From Carallia brachiata (lineage: Eukaryota > Streptophyta > Magnoliopsida > Malpighiales > Rhizophoraceae), in the NCBI GenBank assembly GCA_021464245.1, contig JADCRB010000040.1, forward strand, positions 5,920,273 to 5,984,272: 64,000 bases of DNA. The letters are read 5' to 3'. The number at the start of each line of letters is the position of its first letter. The first letter of the stretch is position 1. The position numbers were made by a program, and so were the translations under genes. Positions 12,100 to 25,201 of the stretch are shown here, in pieces. A model generated the notes under the pieces. That model was not told the origin of the DNA. It made no database searches and saw nothing but the letters and a program-made list of their open reading frames with translations.

Positions 12100-13400
12100 G
12101 TTACCAGTAGCCACATAATTTGCACAAGTGAGCAGTAGATGGATCAAACATAAACTGCTTTCCTGAAATTTTAGCTCTCTAAGTCAGGAATGCAGTGATC
12201 CACACCAGGTGAAAGCGACATTACGACAAAGAACGGGAGAGATGATATTACAGAATATGATCCATCATTTTGAAACATTGGCCCAAATTCCCCACCACAA
12301 GAAAAACTTAGGCAAATAAGGAACAAAAATAAATCAAGTATGACAAAGGGAAAATAGGATTGATCAACTTAGTAAGGACCTGAATGATGAGAAATTTAGG
12401 ACAACCAACATTTAAATATCTCAAAAAATGGCACCCACTCTAATTCAACATTTTCTATTAAATATTCACTATTAGTTTGATCTTGTGCACGGTTACCAAT
12501 TTAAAAGAGAGACAAATATTTGATTCATGAACAAAATAGCTGTTGAAAGGAAAGCGATCATTTTATAGAACAAAATATGATAAGACAACAAATTTATGAC
12601 AGACATATTTCATACATAGCATCCGAGGGAAGCTCTATATTTTAACTCAATGAAGCACTATTACCAATTTTACAGAACTCTGACCCAAAGAGGAACAACC
12701 TGAGATATGTTTTACCTCATCAAATGATTCAAATAGGTCAATTCTTGGTTGGTAAATGGTGTAAATATGTTTTCTTGTTGTATAATATGCAAAGACTCTT
12801 GGTACCATATGAAAAGTCAAATAGCCATCGAAGAAGATTCCATGAATTTTATGAAAGATCAATTTTAACTGAAACATAGCTAGAAGGTTCTTCATTATGC
12901 TACCAGTATGAGCTTGCTCTTTTCTAGACAGAATTTGCATAAGCCAAAGAATGAAGATAGTTAATATAGGGAAAATGTACCAAAATCGTGAAAATGGAAA
13001 CAATTTGATGCGCTAACCTCTTGCATAAAGTCTGCAATCATTTTCATATCAGAACACTTAAAGCCACAGTCTTTAAAAAAGTCTAAAACCTGATTGCAAG
13101 CATGGACCGTGGTGCACAATCCTCTCTTCTGAATTCAAACAATAGCTCTAAATAAAATGGAACCATCTAGGCCGTAAGTTATTTGATCCATGAACAAACT
13201 CTTTTCAATCCAACAATTGTTTCTCCTGCAAATCAGAGGTGATATAAACAGATATATAAATGCCCCGAAACATGACAAGACCTGACAACTGATGCTAATG
13301 TAGCAAACTTTTTCCCAAGTTTCTTTGAAGCATCACTAAGTTTGACATTTGAAATGAAATTTGCAAACATGGCTGATAAATTCTAATACAAAGTAAAAAG
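12100..13400 (-). pseudogene. Unrecognised gene or gene remnant, several exon-like blocks
   Basis: Read on the minus strand, blocks flanked by plausible AG/GT sites have ordinary protein composition rather than low complexity. One at ~13380-13290 reads MFANFISNVKLSDASKKLGK. One at ~13090-13025 reads VLDFFKDCGFKCSDMKMIAD and ends before GTTAGC. A third (~12930-12715) is open in two frames (one contains GIFFDGYLTFHMVPR, the other LHIIQQENIFTPFTNQ) and ends before GTAAAA. The block between the first two (~13210-13100) contains a stop after FRAIV. I do not recognise the family. The phrasing suggests a real, possibly decayed, multi-exon gene. It could also be a captured fragment; no element ends were found. 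Confidence 0.3.
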
Positions 13401-14737
13401 AAAAAAAAGAAAAGCAGCGGATTGTTTATCGAGAAGCTCAAGCCCTTTTACTGTGAAGATACCATAAGCTTGGATTTAGGTGAGTCTCACATGCTTTAAA
13501 GAACATGCAATGATGCTTTTCAAAAAGAAAAGGGACATGCAATGATCCATAAACTACTAAATAATTGAAAGAATAAAGAAATTGTTGAGGCAATAGAAAA
13601 GACGCTGTTAAATAGGCAATTATTTTTTATTAAAATTGTTCTATTATCTTACAGCTGCCTCTTGGAATGCTTTCTATCTTTCACTTGTTTACGCCTTTTG
13701 TAACAGTAGATGCAGAAGATAGAAACCAATCACTTTCTCTACCTCTTTTCTCTCTTTTTTTGTGTATGTTCGTGTGCCTTTGTGGCTTACTGAACATACC
13801 TCCATCAGAGCCAGCCATGCCGTTGTCGACGTGCTTTGCTACCATCACCATTGTTACTAAAGGGAATGGTTTCTACTTTTGTATTTTGGAATGGGTAATG
13901 TGTAGTGTCTACGTGCATGTGTGTTAGTAGATTAATTTGTTTAGAAATCGTTGCCGGACATACCTGGGTGATTTTCGTCATAGATCCGTTGGAATGCAGC
14001 GTTTGCTGCCTTGTGCAGTTTAGTCTGACTAATCTAGACTTAATTAAAATCTTAGTTTTGGGTAGAATTACATTTAGTTCGATGAGTACCCTCTTTCGAG
14101 AATTTTGTCGAAACGAGCATTATGCTTCATTGGTAAATGGTTAGTAAATGGTCATTGTAACCATGTCAACTGTTGGTCATTGTTGTCATTTGTATTCCTG
14201 TCTTGTGCAAGTCCTCTCAATGCTTTCGCATTGGACTTATATACGAATTCACCTAATTACTGTAATGATTTCACTTTCAGTAAAAAAAAAAAAGAGTTCT
14301 AAATTAAGTTGATCACTTAATACTTCATCTTTAATTTTTAGGACGCAATTGATATAATAGAAGACAAGAATGGCTCAAAAACTTCAAGAATGAAAGGAGA
14401 GATGTGCCACCTGTTAAACCCAAACCACAGCAATAATATACATACATAAGGGCACTGTTACATAGGCATACAAATTTACCATACGATTCGGTCATATTGC
14501 AACAATATACATACTTTTTAAAATAAAACAAATACTTTTTACAACAAAAAAATAAAGTGTAAATTTTTGTTGCAAAAAATATTTAGATTGTTGTAAAAAA
14601 TATGGATGCTGTTACAATATAATTGAAGTATTTGGCAAAAAACGTGTGCTTATTAACTTTATCCCTGTACATAAATTGATTGCTAAAGCTCGTCAATTCG
14701 TCAATTTTGAACTACAGCAAAGAATCAATGTCAAAAG
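13401..14737. other. Intergenic, no gene recognised
   Basis: Short frames on both strands (for example 13667-13927) have no recognisable domain and no promoter context. Nothing else is seen. Confidence 0.45.
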
Positions 14738-15619
14738 TAAGGTTGTTAGAATCAGACCGGCTATCGAACCGAAAAAGTTAGTAGTTGAAGATCGAATCGG
14801 TTAAACCAGTATTTAAAAAATTATTTTATAAAAAATAAATCCTTAATTTAAAATATAAAATAGCTATATAACATGTAACAAAAAAAAACATATAAGTTAT
14901 ATAACACAGTTTTACAAAAAGACATATTTTTCTCTTTTCAAAATATTATGTAGATTGGGGATAATACTGGCCATTTGTAGACCTAGAAGAAGCTTTTTTT
15001 TGAAAAAAAAAAAGAAAAATATATAAGCTTAAACATATACCTAACCCTAAAAGCCTAACTTTATTCTCTTTGGTTTAGAATCTTCAGATAGCGTTGCCCC
15101 CCACCAAAAAAATCCAAAACATCTTCTTCTTTTTCTTTTTCTTATTCTTTCTCCTTTTTTCTGTTGCCATCATCTGATCTACCTGCAACGCCAATGTCAA
15201 CATCGACACCCTTCTCCGGTGCTTCCTCTTTGCGTCCACCAAAACAGCTTCTCCTCCTTCTTTCTCCTTCCTTGCTGCCATCTTCTGCTTGCAGCACCGA
15301 CGCCGACCTTCTCTAGTGGTTTTCCTCTTCCTTATTTCTTTCTTCTTCCTCGCTCCACAACTAATTCCTCTCTCACTACCATCAAAAGCCAACACCCAAT
15401 CTCTTCCTTCTTCACTGATCTCTTCGTTCCGTGGCCAGTCTAGCAACCCGCTCAAACCCGGATCAATTCACCGGTTCACCGATCGAATCGGCTGGGTAAC
15501 CTGTTTTTTACCGATCCATTCATTATCTAAATTTTAAACTAAAATCGAACCGTACCTATGACCGGTCATTGGTCTGATCTATTGAATTGACCTGTCCGAT
15601 TCGAGTTCGACAACAATTA
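14738..15619. mobile_element. Nonautonomous element with subterminal inverted repeats
   Basis: The left end (TAAGGTTGTTAGAATCAGAC) and the reverse complement of the right end (TAATTGTTGTCGAACTCGAA) are related. Both are followed by CGG/CCGG-rich motifs (GAATCGGTTAAACC on the left; CACCGGTTCACC and ACCGGTCATTGG on the right). The flanks share TCAAAAG (14731-14737 and 15620-15626), a possible 7-8-bp target duplication. The interior is a polypyrimidine tract (~15115-15400) with no recognisable protein; its frames on both strands are low-complexity. Superfamily undetermined; hAT- or Mutator-like are both possible. Confidence 0.42.
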
Positions 15620-16702
15620 TCAAAAGCACTCATTCCCTCAAAAAAAAAAAAAAAAAATCAAAAGCCCTTTGAATTATTTTGTGCCTTTATTGTGACACCT
15701 ATTTTTAAAAAGGAAATTACTCTATTCTTTTTTTTAATAAGGTAAATTTACACTAATAATTGTTGAAATGTATTAAATGAAAATTAACTTGCATAATAAA
15801 ATGGCTTACATAAATGATCTTATCCACAATCACATGAGTTCAACTTTGGCAATATTGAACAACATCAACTTCACCGCCATTAACAAGCTTCAATCGAACC
15901 TACACGGTCGGAACACGTATACAATTGAATCTAAAACCCAAAATTTCCAAGAATTGTCTTCTGTCATTGAATCCAAGATTAATTCGATTTCAAAATAAAA
16001 ATTAAAAAAATTCTTTTTGCTCTATGCTGTGAAGAAACTTGTCGAGGAAGAACAAGCCACGTCAAAAAGCATAAACAAATAGTGTTACTAGTTGAGAAGG
16101 GGAAAATTGTTCTGTTTCAAGTTTTACGTTTATCTGTAATCGTGATTGTTGATTTATAATTATAGATCAAAAAATTTAAAAAAAATAAAAAGATTAACAA
16201 CGGGCATGATGAAGGCAATATGTCAATTTACTGTTTGTTTTGTCGTGTTTTGAGATTTTCTGAATTTTGTGTCCTAGCAAAAAGGTATTTATTATTTTTA
16301 TTTAATTTTTTTTATAAATATAATAATCTTATACCTTTCACTTTTACTTTTTATTATTTTCTTATTTTAAACGGTTATTTTTTATGATATAAGTTATTAA
16401 TAAATTTATATTAAAAAAATATAAATTAAATAAATTTTTTTAAAAAAAAAAATTAGGATTTTCATCCCCTAGAAGCCTATTAGGCCCCACTCTGGGCCTC
16501 CAGTAAACATGCCAACGGCCTAATTTGGTGTCCTGAAAAGGCCGACATTAATTGCCCGCACGGCTAGACTGATGAAAGGCCATTCTGCAACGACCCCCGC
16601 CTATCCGTCAAAAGGATCTATCGATTACCTTATTTATTTGTCTTTTGTCTTGTCCATAAAATTTTGGGTCGGAAATTTTTGATTTCGTGTTAGATTTACC
16701 TT

Positions 16703-16704
<2 letters not shown>
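15620..16704. other. Intergenic AT-rich DNA upstream of the TMEM205-like gene
   Basis: An A-run at ~15642-15658 and AT-rich sequence. A 73-codon frame (15777-15998) is compositionally unremarkable and unrecognised. No clear TATA box is identified for the downstream gene. Confidence 0.45.

Positions 16705-16737
<33 letters not shown>
16705..16737 (+). repeat. (GA)n microsatellite in the 5' leader of the TMEM205-like gene
   Basis: About 16 GA units end 15 bp before the ATG at 16753. GA/CT tracts in plant 5' leaders can bind BBR/BPC GAGA-binding factors; that role is inferred only from position. Confidence 0.85.
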
Positions 16738-16744
<7 letters not shown>

Positions 16745-16752
16745 CGTAAGAG

Positions 16753-18335
16753 ATGGGTTGGTTGACTCGGTTTCTGGCAGCGGTGGCATTTCTAGCCGTC
16801 GGAGTGATATTTTCCCCGGAAACATTTGGATCAAAGTCGATCAGTCAGCTGTCGACCTACCTCAAGTTGGCTCACCTGCTCACTTTCTCCGCCGCTTTTG
16901 GTGGAGCTCTGGGTCACCTTCATCGGCGGCATCATCATGTTCAAGTACCTTTCATCCTTTCATTTTTGCTGTTTCCTTCTCAATGCCCCATCTATCTAGT
17001 TTCTATTCCCTAGAATTTCAGACTCCAGGGTTTAGCTGTTTCTTTTTTCTTTTTTCTTTTTTCTTTTTTGTTTGTTAATTGCCTCCAGGACACAATTAAG
17101 AGGCCAATCCTGAACACGAGTCAAGTACTAATTGAATTATAGCACATTAGTAGGTGGCAATTTTTGTATTCTTGTTTGTTTTGGTTTTGACAGAAGGAAA
17201 AAAAAAAAAAGGTTTCTCATCTCCACAAATTGATAGCTTTTGCTTTTGCTTGTCAAGTAAGTTTGATGGCTATCGTGGGCTCAATTGGGGTGGCAATTGA
17301 TGCCGTTACATGTTTAGTTTAGTTTAGTTGCTGGATAAGTGGATAACTGAAATCTGTTTGAGGTTTTCTAAGCTGAAAGGGAAAAATTAGGAGACATAGA
17401 AAATAGCTATAAAGTAGTTAATAAGCAGTTAAAAACGATTCTTTGAAAAAAAAAAATGAAATCCAGGCTTAGGGTAATAACTAAGTATATTTGAACTAAC
17501 ACTAGAGGTTTCGTTAAAAAAAAATTATTTTTAATTATTTATTAGAGGCTAAACTCATTTCATAATTATGATCTTATCATAATGCTACTCTATATCTTTT
17601 GTTATGTCTTCCTAATCAAACTCAAGCTGAAATTTTGAGAATTGATTGAAAGCTGCGCATTTTGGCTCTTAGGCTTAGAAATTGTTTAACTTGTATGAAA
17701 AATGAACTTTGTGCGCGAATTTAGGAATCTTCCAAGACATCAGTTTGGGAATTTGCAAAGCAAGATGTTTCCTGCATATTTCTCGCTGGTGGGAGTATGT
17801 TGTGCGATATCCATGGCATCTTTTGGTTATTTGCATCCGTGGAAATCGGCATCCACTTCCGAGAAGTATCAGCTCGGCTTTCTGCTTTCATCCTTCCTTT
17901 TCAGTCTCTGTAATCTCTTTGTTTCACACCAATGACAATCGAGGTACTACTTCTTTGTCCATCCAGATTGTTTTACTCGTCCGCAGATTACTCGCATTTT
18001 CAAGTTGTATCATTACTGTTTCAGTTAGCCCTTTCTTGCATGTCATGACATTCTAAGGTTGGTTTTCAGTAAAATTTCTTCCCTTAGTAAATTATCCCTG
18101 TCTTGGATTGTTGGCTTAGATAATGAAGCAAAGGCACAAAGTGGAGAGAGAACAGAATATTGGGGAAGAAATTGGGGAGTCAAAGAACAGAGAAGTTGCA
18201 AAAGCTAATCCTAAGCTTGCAGCCATGAACAAGAAATTCGGTATGATTCATGGACTCTCTTCCCTTGCGAATATCATGTCTTTTGGCAGCCTTGCAATGC
18301 ATTCATGGTACCTAGCTGGTAAGCTAAATCTGTAA
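16753..18335 (+). pseudogene. TMEM205-like (DUF4149) small membrane protein gene with two frame breaks
   Basis: Three exons (16753-16944, 17725-17943, 18120-18335) with GT-AG introns give a ~209-residue protein. Visible are an N-terminal hydrophobic segment (FLAAVAFLAVGVIF), LKLAHLLTFSAAFG, LPRHQFGNLQSKMFPAYF, two further hydrophobic stretches, and a C-terminal HKVEREQNIGEE...SSLANIMSFGSL block ending AGKLNL. This matches plant TMEM205-like proteins, some annotated LEA family, as I recall them. Near 16907 the frame slips: WVTFIGGIIMFK is in another frame from the start of exon 1. In exon 2 a base appears missing near 17927, so the frame ends FVSHQ-stop where the family has FTPMTIE. All splice sites are intact and the rest is well conserved. 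Either pseudogenisation is very recent or the two indels are assembly errors. It is the first gene of the conserved block with the lipase, DnaJ and MYB genes. Confidence 0.75.
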
Positions 18336-21300
18336 TCTGGACTACATTTACATGGGAAGCGTTTCCCTCGATCTTGATTTAACATTTCAGAGGTGGATTC
18401 CTGCCTGAGTTGTGTTCTCTTAAACAATGTGGAAAGATTAGAATGTGTCATTTTCATTTACTTTGCAATAAAAGTCTACAAGTTAGCTGGCATATTCTTT
18501 TTTCCTGTACAAGAGATGTAACTGATGTTTGCATAGCTATCCTTTAACAATATCTGTAATCATTTAGCTGTTGACATGTTTCAAACCAGCACACATTTGT
18601 CATTTATATTATGGGTATGGCTCTTGAGATGAGAAATTATATGAACACACAAGATTAACTGACAATCTTCAATATGCTAAGATTAACTGACAATCTTCAA
18701 TACGCTAACTCCATTTCCACAGAATGTCTAAACATCGTAATGTTACAATTTCACATGACGTCATTTGGTGAGAGCTGTTTTTCTTCAGTGAAGCGTGTAC
18801 TGGTTCAGTGTCTGTCAAAATGTTCAAAGTAATGAATTCTTGAAGTTTATGTATCCTTTTCTGTTATGTGGTTCACTCATTCAGATCCTGATGTTTTCTA
18901 TCATTCTAGTTCTTCTGTCACAAAATCTGATTTGATGAGATCTTTAGCACTCTCTAAGCAGTTAACTGAGTTTTTGTTATAAACCATCTAATTCCATGGT
19001 CAACCTTGAATGCCTATTAACTATCTAAGCCTGGTGCGCTTGTTTCAAGATAGTTGGGTCATTGGGTGTTTGAAAGTAGAAGAAACCCCATGTATTTCAT
19101 CGAAAAGGAAACATGAAACGAAGAGTGATGGTGAATGAACGTCTAGTTCAAAGGTTAATTCCTTATTTGTCAGTCTGATGCTATGGCGTACATGCATATG
19201 CAGATTTTGAGGTAGTAGGGCTGGACGGTGCTCTTTTATTTGTTTTCCTAATCATGGTTAGACTATGCTGTTAGATGTTAAACTATGACCCTTCATTATG
19301 TTTGTTGATGAGGGGGAGATGTAATCTCACTCAAGGTAATCAAGAGAGAATTATCAATAAAGTTCTTCCGCCACTTTTGTTTCCTCCCTCTTCGCTGTCT
19401 CTTCTGTGCATCAACTGTCTCTCAGCTCAAAAGTCGAATGTGCCTCTTCCCCAATTTTTAATCTGTGCAGTGCAATAGTGTTTGAGCTACGTTTGTTTCT
19501 TCTGCTGATAGCCTGAACACCCAACCCCTCATTTTACCGTCACCCCGCAAAAATTGTTCTGCACTAATACTCCGTGTTTTGTCTCCCATAATGTTTTTGT
19601 TTCTGTGGATTGGCTCATTCAAAGCAAAGCAAGACCATTTGATTGAACTCTGTTATTATTTGATCTAGATATCCAAGTCAAAGCTATCCTCTTGTTTAAT
19701 ATGCACAGGCCCCAAAAGTTATGTACGTGCCCACACTATATAGTTGGGTGCAAGGCCCTTGTTATGAGGGGCTCCGGCCTTGGCTGTTATTACTGGAATT
19801 TGTCAACCATATTCTTGTGTAGAGACCATAGTCGAAAGGCAAGCATTTTTCTTCTATCAGAAAGTCTTATGGGCTGTGAATTAGGTAATGAGGTAATTTT
19901 TTTATTCTTATAAATTTTGTACTCCCTTCCAAAGATTAGAACATAATATCTCGTCTGAAGTATTAACCACTGTTAACACTAAGTGTTTCCAAGGGACTCT
20001 ACAGGCAAGCATTTTAAAGCCTGAGACTGTAAACCGAAAAAAAAAAAAACCTGAGAATCCCGGGTTTAGTAGGAAGCAGAATTTCTGGAGACCAGCCGAA
20101 GACGAGACTGTAGAGAAAGACATTCTGCCCGATTGCCGTTCTTTTTACCTCAAAAATATGGTTTTGCTTCGTGTCAAAGATATTGACTCTATCAGGCTGT
20201 TGGGAAACGGTGGGGTTTGCGTTTGTTTTTCCCGCTATCGTGTGCTATTTCACTGACTTGGTCCATGGCCCCGCTGGTTGGCCCCAACGTCTGACTGCCC
20301 CTGCAGAGGAGAGAGAGAGAGAGAGTAGTTTTCTGGTCTTTCCCGACGGCCAACCCTACCAAATATGATCCGACGGTTTCTACGATATCGCTCGATTATT
20401 AACCCACCCGAATTGTCCCCCATTATTCAAGCCCAACGGAATGTGAGGAGTAGAATTTTTTGAATTTGGACTTAGTGGGGGTTGAAACAAAAGCATCGAA
20501 AGAAAATCCAGGCAACGGTTAGAAGGAAGGAACTCTAGGCCTAAAACGCTGCTGTGACGGTCAAATGAGCTGGGAGACCTAGTTCAACGCTATTAATATA
20601 ATAAGAACATGTTTATATCCTGATTTTTATATTTAGATTGGTGTCACTATCTTTTATAATAAAATTGATAATCTTTTATAATAAGAAAATAATAATTTTA
20701 AAATTTTATTATAAAAATTATTAATATTTTTTTGCTTTCAAAACACAAATCAAGGCATAAAAAATCAGTATACACATTAGTTCTCTATTGTTATTCGTCA
20801 TATCCGTAAACAGGCTTGACTGTTTGCGTTGCTAGACAGACATGCATCAAAAACACTAGCCTTGCTGGACTGGGGGGTCACTTATTTTTGACTCCAATGG
20901 AACCTCTTTGTTCATAAATCATAATCGTAGCCGCCCTTGGGGACCGGCACATTGTGTTTCTTGGCTTGTCGATTCCAGGTTGTCCTAGACATGCGAATTT
21001 CCATGTGCGCATCACCGTAGGTCTCAAGTGTACTACGTACTGTGTATCTGAGTGAAGATTCAGATTTGTTTCGTCCAATTCGAATTTTATTTTTTGTTTT
21101 CCATCTCTTGTTTTCTTTTGCCCTTTTCCTGATTATATTTTTTTTGACATTCCTTTTCCTGATTGCATGAATATTCATGATCGAGTTTATTAAAGTTCAT
21201 ATATGGCCAGCGCGACCTGATTGTGATAACTGAATGATGATGGAGAATTTTTGGTTGATTAAACAGCAGCCACATAACATTCACTTAGCTACAAGATCTC

Positions 21301-22254
21301 GCTATCAAATGGGTTCACAAAAGGATTAAAAATGAATGACAGTACAATACATGATTCATGTCAAATTTATAGCTGCCATATCATGGAATTCTTATACGTA
21401 TCTTTTATATTTTATGAGTGCAATTACGTGTCCTGGGACTTGTGTCTCGAAATTTTGTACCGAACGAAACTGCAGCTGTTATTTTTAAAACTGCGACTGA
21501 TATTTTTGAAATGTAAAAATAACAACTGGTTCAAAAATATCAATTCTAGTTTAAAAAATAACAATTCTAATTTCATTCGGCACATAATTGGACACAAAAA
21601 TCACCAGTCCAATAACATTTATTCATATTTTATATATACACCAACCAATGCACTCAAGTTGTGATAACTTGGTGATTTAATGTATATTTCTCAATTTTAA
21701 CTTAAATTCAAATTCTTTATTGTTCTCCGCTCCTAATAAACATGAATTTATGTCGAAAGCACATTGTTATGTTTCGGACCCATTAACTATCGTCAGGTAT
21801 AGAGAAAGCCTCTTTGAGTCTATTAGTGTTTAATAGTAAATTTTTTTTTTTTTTTAGAGATGTTGAATGAGAACATTAATAAATAATTTATAATATCAGT
21901 CTATATATGCGATATCTAATATATATATGGATATTTGTTTTTGAATAAAAAATAATAATAATAAGTGACAAAATTCGTTACAGGTAACAACTCCGCGTTT
22001 TCGCGGAGCAAGGCATAATATCAAGTCTTCCATAACTATGTTTCCAACAGTAATTTGTTTTCTATTAGCTGGTATCGCCGTTTTCTCTACATGCCATTTC
22101 GACTCTCATAAAAAACTTAGAAAGCCAAAAGGGAAAGAATGCTTTTTTTTGGCCTTGTCTTCGTACCAATGAATAAAGAATCATCTATTCGATCTTTCCA
22201 GCCATGGGCTAGCAATCCCATGAAGCATCATCGTATTTAAACCAAAAGGGCCAG
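18336..22254. other. Intergenic, 3.9 kb without a recognised gene
   Basis: Probably starts with the 3' UTR of the TMEM205-like gene. Contains a short GA tract (20305-20325), a perfect small hairpin (21991-22008, CTCCGCG-TTTT-CGCGGAG), and scattered unrecognised frames of 60-110 codons. No transposon ends were identified. Confidence 0.5.
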
Positions 22255-25201
22255 TCAACGAAAACCGATCACGCTATATGCACCCAGATGCAGCAATCGT
22301 GCGGGCAACAAGAGGACCACGAACAGATGCGTGTGTTGTGATGCAATATGCGAACCGTTTCAAGGACTGTCTCCCAGTCTGCAAGGCACCAAAGAAGTTA
22401 AATTGGTTTTGGCCGATATCAATTGATGCCATTTGCCTCCCCACAATGACACTGCTGTTACTACCACGAGGTGCTAAGATGGACCACCAGAATTTCTGGT
22501 GACGCTCTGTCCTAGATCTTCTTATTTGATTTAGCTCTTGGCGAATCACATTCCGGACGATTTTAAGTATGAATTCATGTCATGATCCCTTTGACTGGTT
22601 CCTTCCGATCCATATGGTGAGCGATCACTAAGGACCTCAAGTGGATGTTATGAGTTTAAGAACATGGTCTGTGCAGCCCGAAGATGTTTCTCTGCATCAC
22701 CGGAGTCAGACAATAGACCGCTGAGAAGATATAGGCCCCTGCCTGACGGGAGGAGATGATGGTGAGGCAAGAACTTCTCATCAGGTTGTAGAATCAGCAG
22801 CTCCCCATTGGAGCATATAATAGCTTCCGTAAACAAAAGCAAGCACAACATTGTCAATATCACAGACAAACTTCCATGATGTCCCTACCCTAAGGAGTTG
22901 AAAATTTACCCGCTTAGTGAGACAAGGATGACTACGGAAATTCCCATTAACAGCCTTCAAAGCTCTGCAATATCTTTAGGATAGTTGCAAGAGAAGGCTC
23001 GGGGCACAATATCTCTATGCACTGTAATTGCCAGAACATGACTTCGTGGCAATCCAAGCTTGCGAAGGAGATAGTCACCTCCACACATGATGAATGGTGC
23101 ACCAAATGTTATCACAGGAAGCAAGGAAGAAGCTGGAGCTTCTCCTCTTATCAGAAACATTAGATTTATAAGTAGTGACAAGCTTCCTCCAACAGAACGC
23201 CCCATAAAATGAAAAGCTGCATGCGGGCCACAAGATTTTAGATGGGCACGGACTTCGGGCTGCATCTGCTCATACATAACTTTTGCAGCCTCATAAACAC
23301 CTCTATGCACAAACACATCCTACTTGTAGCACATTGTTACATCATTGTGGGATTCCTATATTATAATGATCGTCCATAGAAGACAGCCGTTCGGCGTCCA
23401 GCAATGGAATAATATGAAATCATTTTGATTAATATTTTGGCAAGTAAAGGCTCCACCTCAAACCAAACAGGCTCAAAAAATAGATTTGCTTGCCAAGATG
23501 CCACTGATTCAGATCCCTGCGCAACAGAAAACGAAACACCATCCAAGGATGACATAATTCAGATTACGTACCAAAGAAAAATAATCAAAAAGTTTCCTAC
23601 AAGTGCCTTCATCATGGTATAAGGTATCAAAGGTAAATCAGCATGTTCTTTTTAAGCCTGTCATCTCCATGTCATATTGGAGTCCAGGGAGCATGACCAA
23701 TATTATAATCACATAACACTGTTATATAAAGAGCACAAGCCAAAGGTATCATGATGAGAAAAGAAATGTACAAATTAAGATGTTAAATAGTGCAACATTA
23801 CCTGAATCACAAAGAATCTAGTGCCCTTATTATCATCGCATATAAACCATTCACACAGAGATGAATGTGTAGAACTCAGATCATCTGCACAGTCACTGAG
23901 TCAGTTGTTGCCACCAAAGATTCAACCTCTAAGTCCAACACATTATTATCTCCATTGGCTCCATTGGCCCCTTCAGATGAATCTTTCACAGCTTTGAATT
24001 TTAAGAATTTAAATGGAAGGATGATCTTTGTATGTGAGCGAAGATAAGAGGCAGCAGAGGCAGCTATCTGATAAACAGCAGACGCACTTATGGGATTACT
24101 ACTCTTCTTCTGTTCCTTGCCTTCTGCCTGCTCCGTGATCCTTTCTTCTGTTTCTTGGCCTTGAGTTGATACCTGACTTTTTTCAGCTTTTGCTGCTAAT
24201 TCCCTTCTCTCTATCGAGGATGTTATAAAACGGGGACCCCGATATTTCAAGAGATTTCCTGGCTGAATATACCAAAAGAAAACGATCATCAACTTTCCTA
24301 ATCTGAAATCCTGAATCACAAGCTTCTATTTAACCTTAAAGACGTTCAATGAACTTGTAACTTGTCTAAACCTTAGTTGTGGTTAAGGCATCCTATGTTC
24401 TACTATAAACATTTGCAAAGAGATTCGATCCTACCTCCATGACATGGGATTTAAAAAAAAAAAAAAAAGGGATTTTAGGAGATCAAAACGCAAAAGCAAC
24501 CACCACCAGACAAGTGAACTGCTGAAATTAATGGAAAAAAATGAGCCAAAAAAAAAAAAAAAGACACCTTGATTTTAGGAATGCAATAAGCCAAGTTTCC
24601 AAGATACGACATTTGTGCATAGAGCTTGGCTTCAGCCAATGACACCCGCCGCAGCAACTTGGAAAATGATTCCCTGTCAAACTCAATCTCTTTTTCCTCA
24701 TCTTCTTCAACTTTGCACGCATCATATTCATCCTCTTCTTCCTCCTCCTCCTCCTCTTGTTGCTGGCTACCATCGTTCTTAACATCTGTTTCATTTTCTT
24801 CGTTCGATGCTTCAACACAACGCTGCTGCCTTCCCTACTCTGGCTCCTTCCACAGGGACTTAACGTGCAAAATCTTTAACACCCAGTTCCCATTTTGCCT
24901 CTCCGATGTCCCAATAGTCTTGCCTTCCTCCCATTCAGCGCCATTACCATTTCCGGTCTCTACTAAGACGGCGTGGTCTACGGCAAATCCTATTCTGCTT
25001 GCTACCCTGCCTCCTCCAGGCCAGAATGATCGCAAAGGGTACATAAAAGAGAACCTCGAGGCCGTCTTCTGAGGAGGCGCGACGCTGTAGCCACGGACGT
25101 TTTGTTCCGCCCCACCGCGCTAACATGCGACACGTTCGCACGCGCCTCCGGGATCCCCGGAGCTATTCCTCCAATCCCTGGTTTGATCATAGAGTATCCA
25201 T
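22255..25201 (-). pseudogene. Plastid lipase, PLIP-type class-3 lipase, decayed
   Basis: Exon remnants: 24568-25201, 23802-24262, 23516-23457, 22910-23319 and 22255-22823. Diagnostic pieces are [112 protein letters not shown], the GxSxG box as [34 protein letters not shown] and [12 protein letters not shown]. Functional PLIPs are thylakoid or envelope glycerolipid acylhydrolases. Lesions: a frame slip in exon 1 near 25050; an in-frame TAG after KEPE (~24835); a shift at the end of exon 2 (~23890); a one-base loss after DIAEL (~22957) and another in GEL (~22793); a TAA after LNS (~22650); and further shifts near 22555 and in the last ~80 bp. The nucleophile Ser survives but no long product is possible. 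Confidence 0.88.

Noticed and set aside
15084..15455. 123-codon minus-strand frame rich in Lys/Arg/Glu
   Set aside because: Produced by the polypurine strand of a CT-rich tract; low complexity.
24626..25072. 148-codon plus frame rich in Ser
   Set aside because: Antisense shadow of the acidic GAG-rich region of the lipase exon 1.
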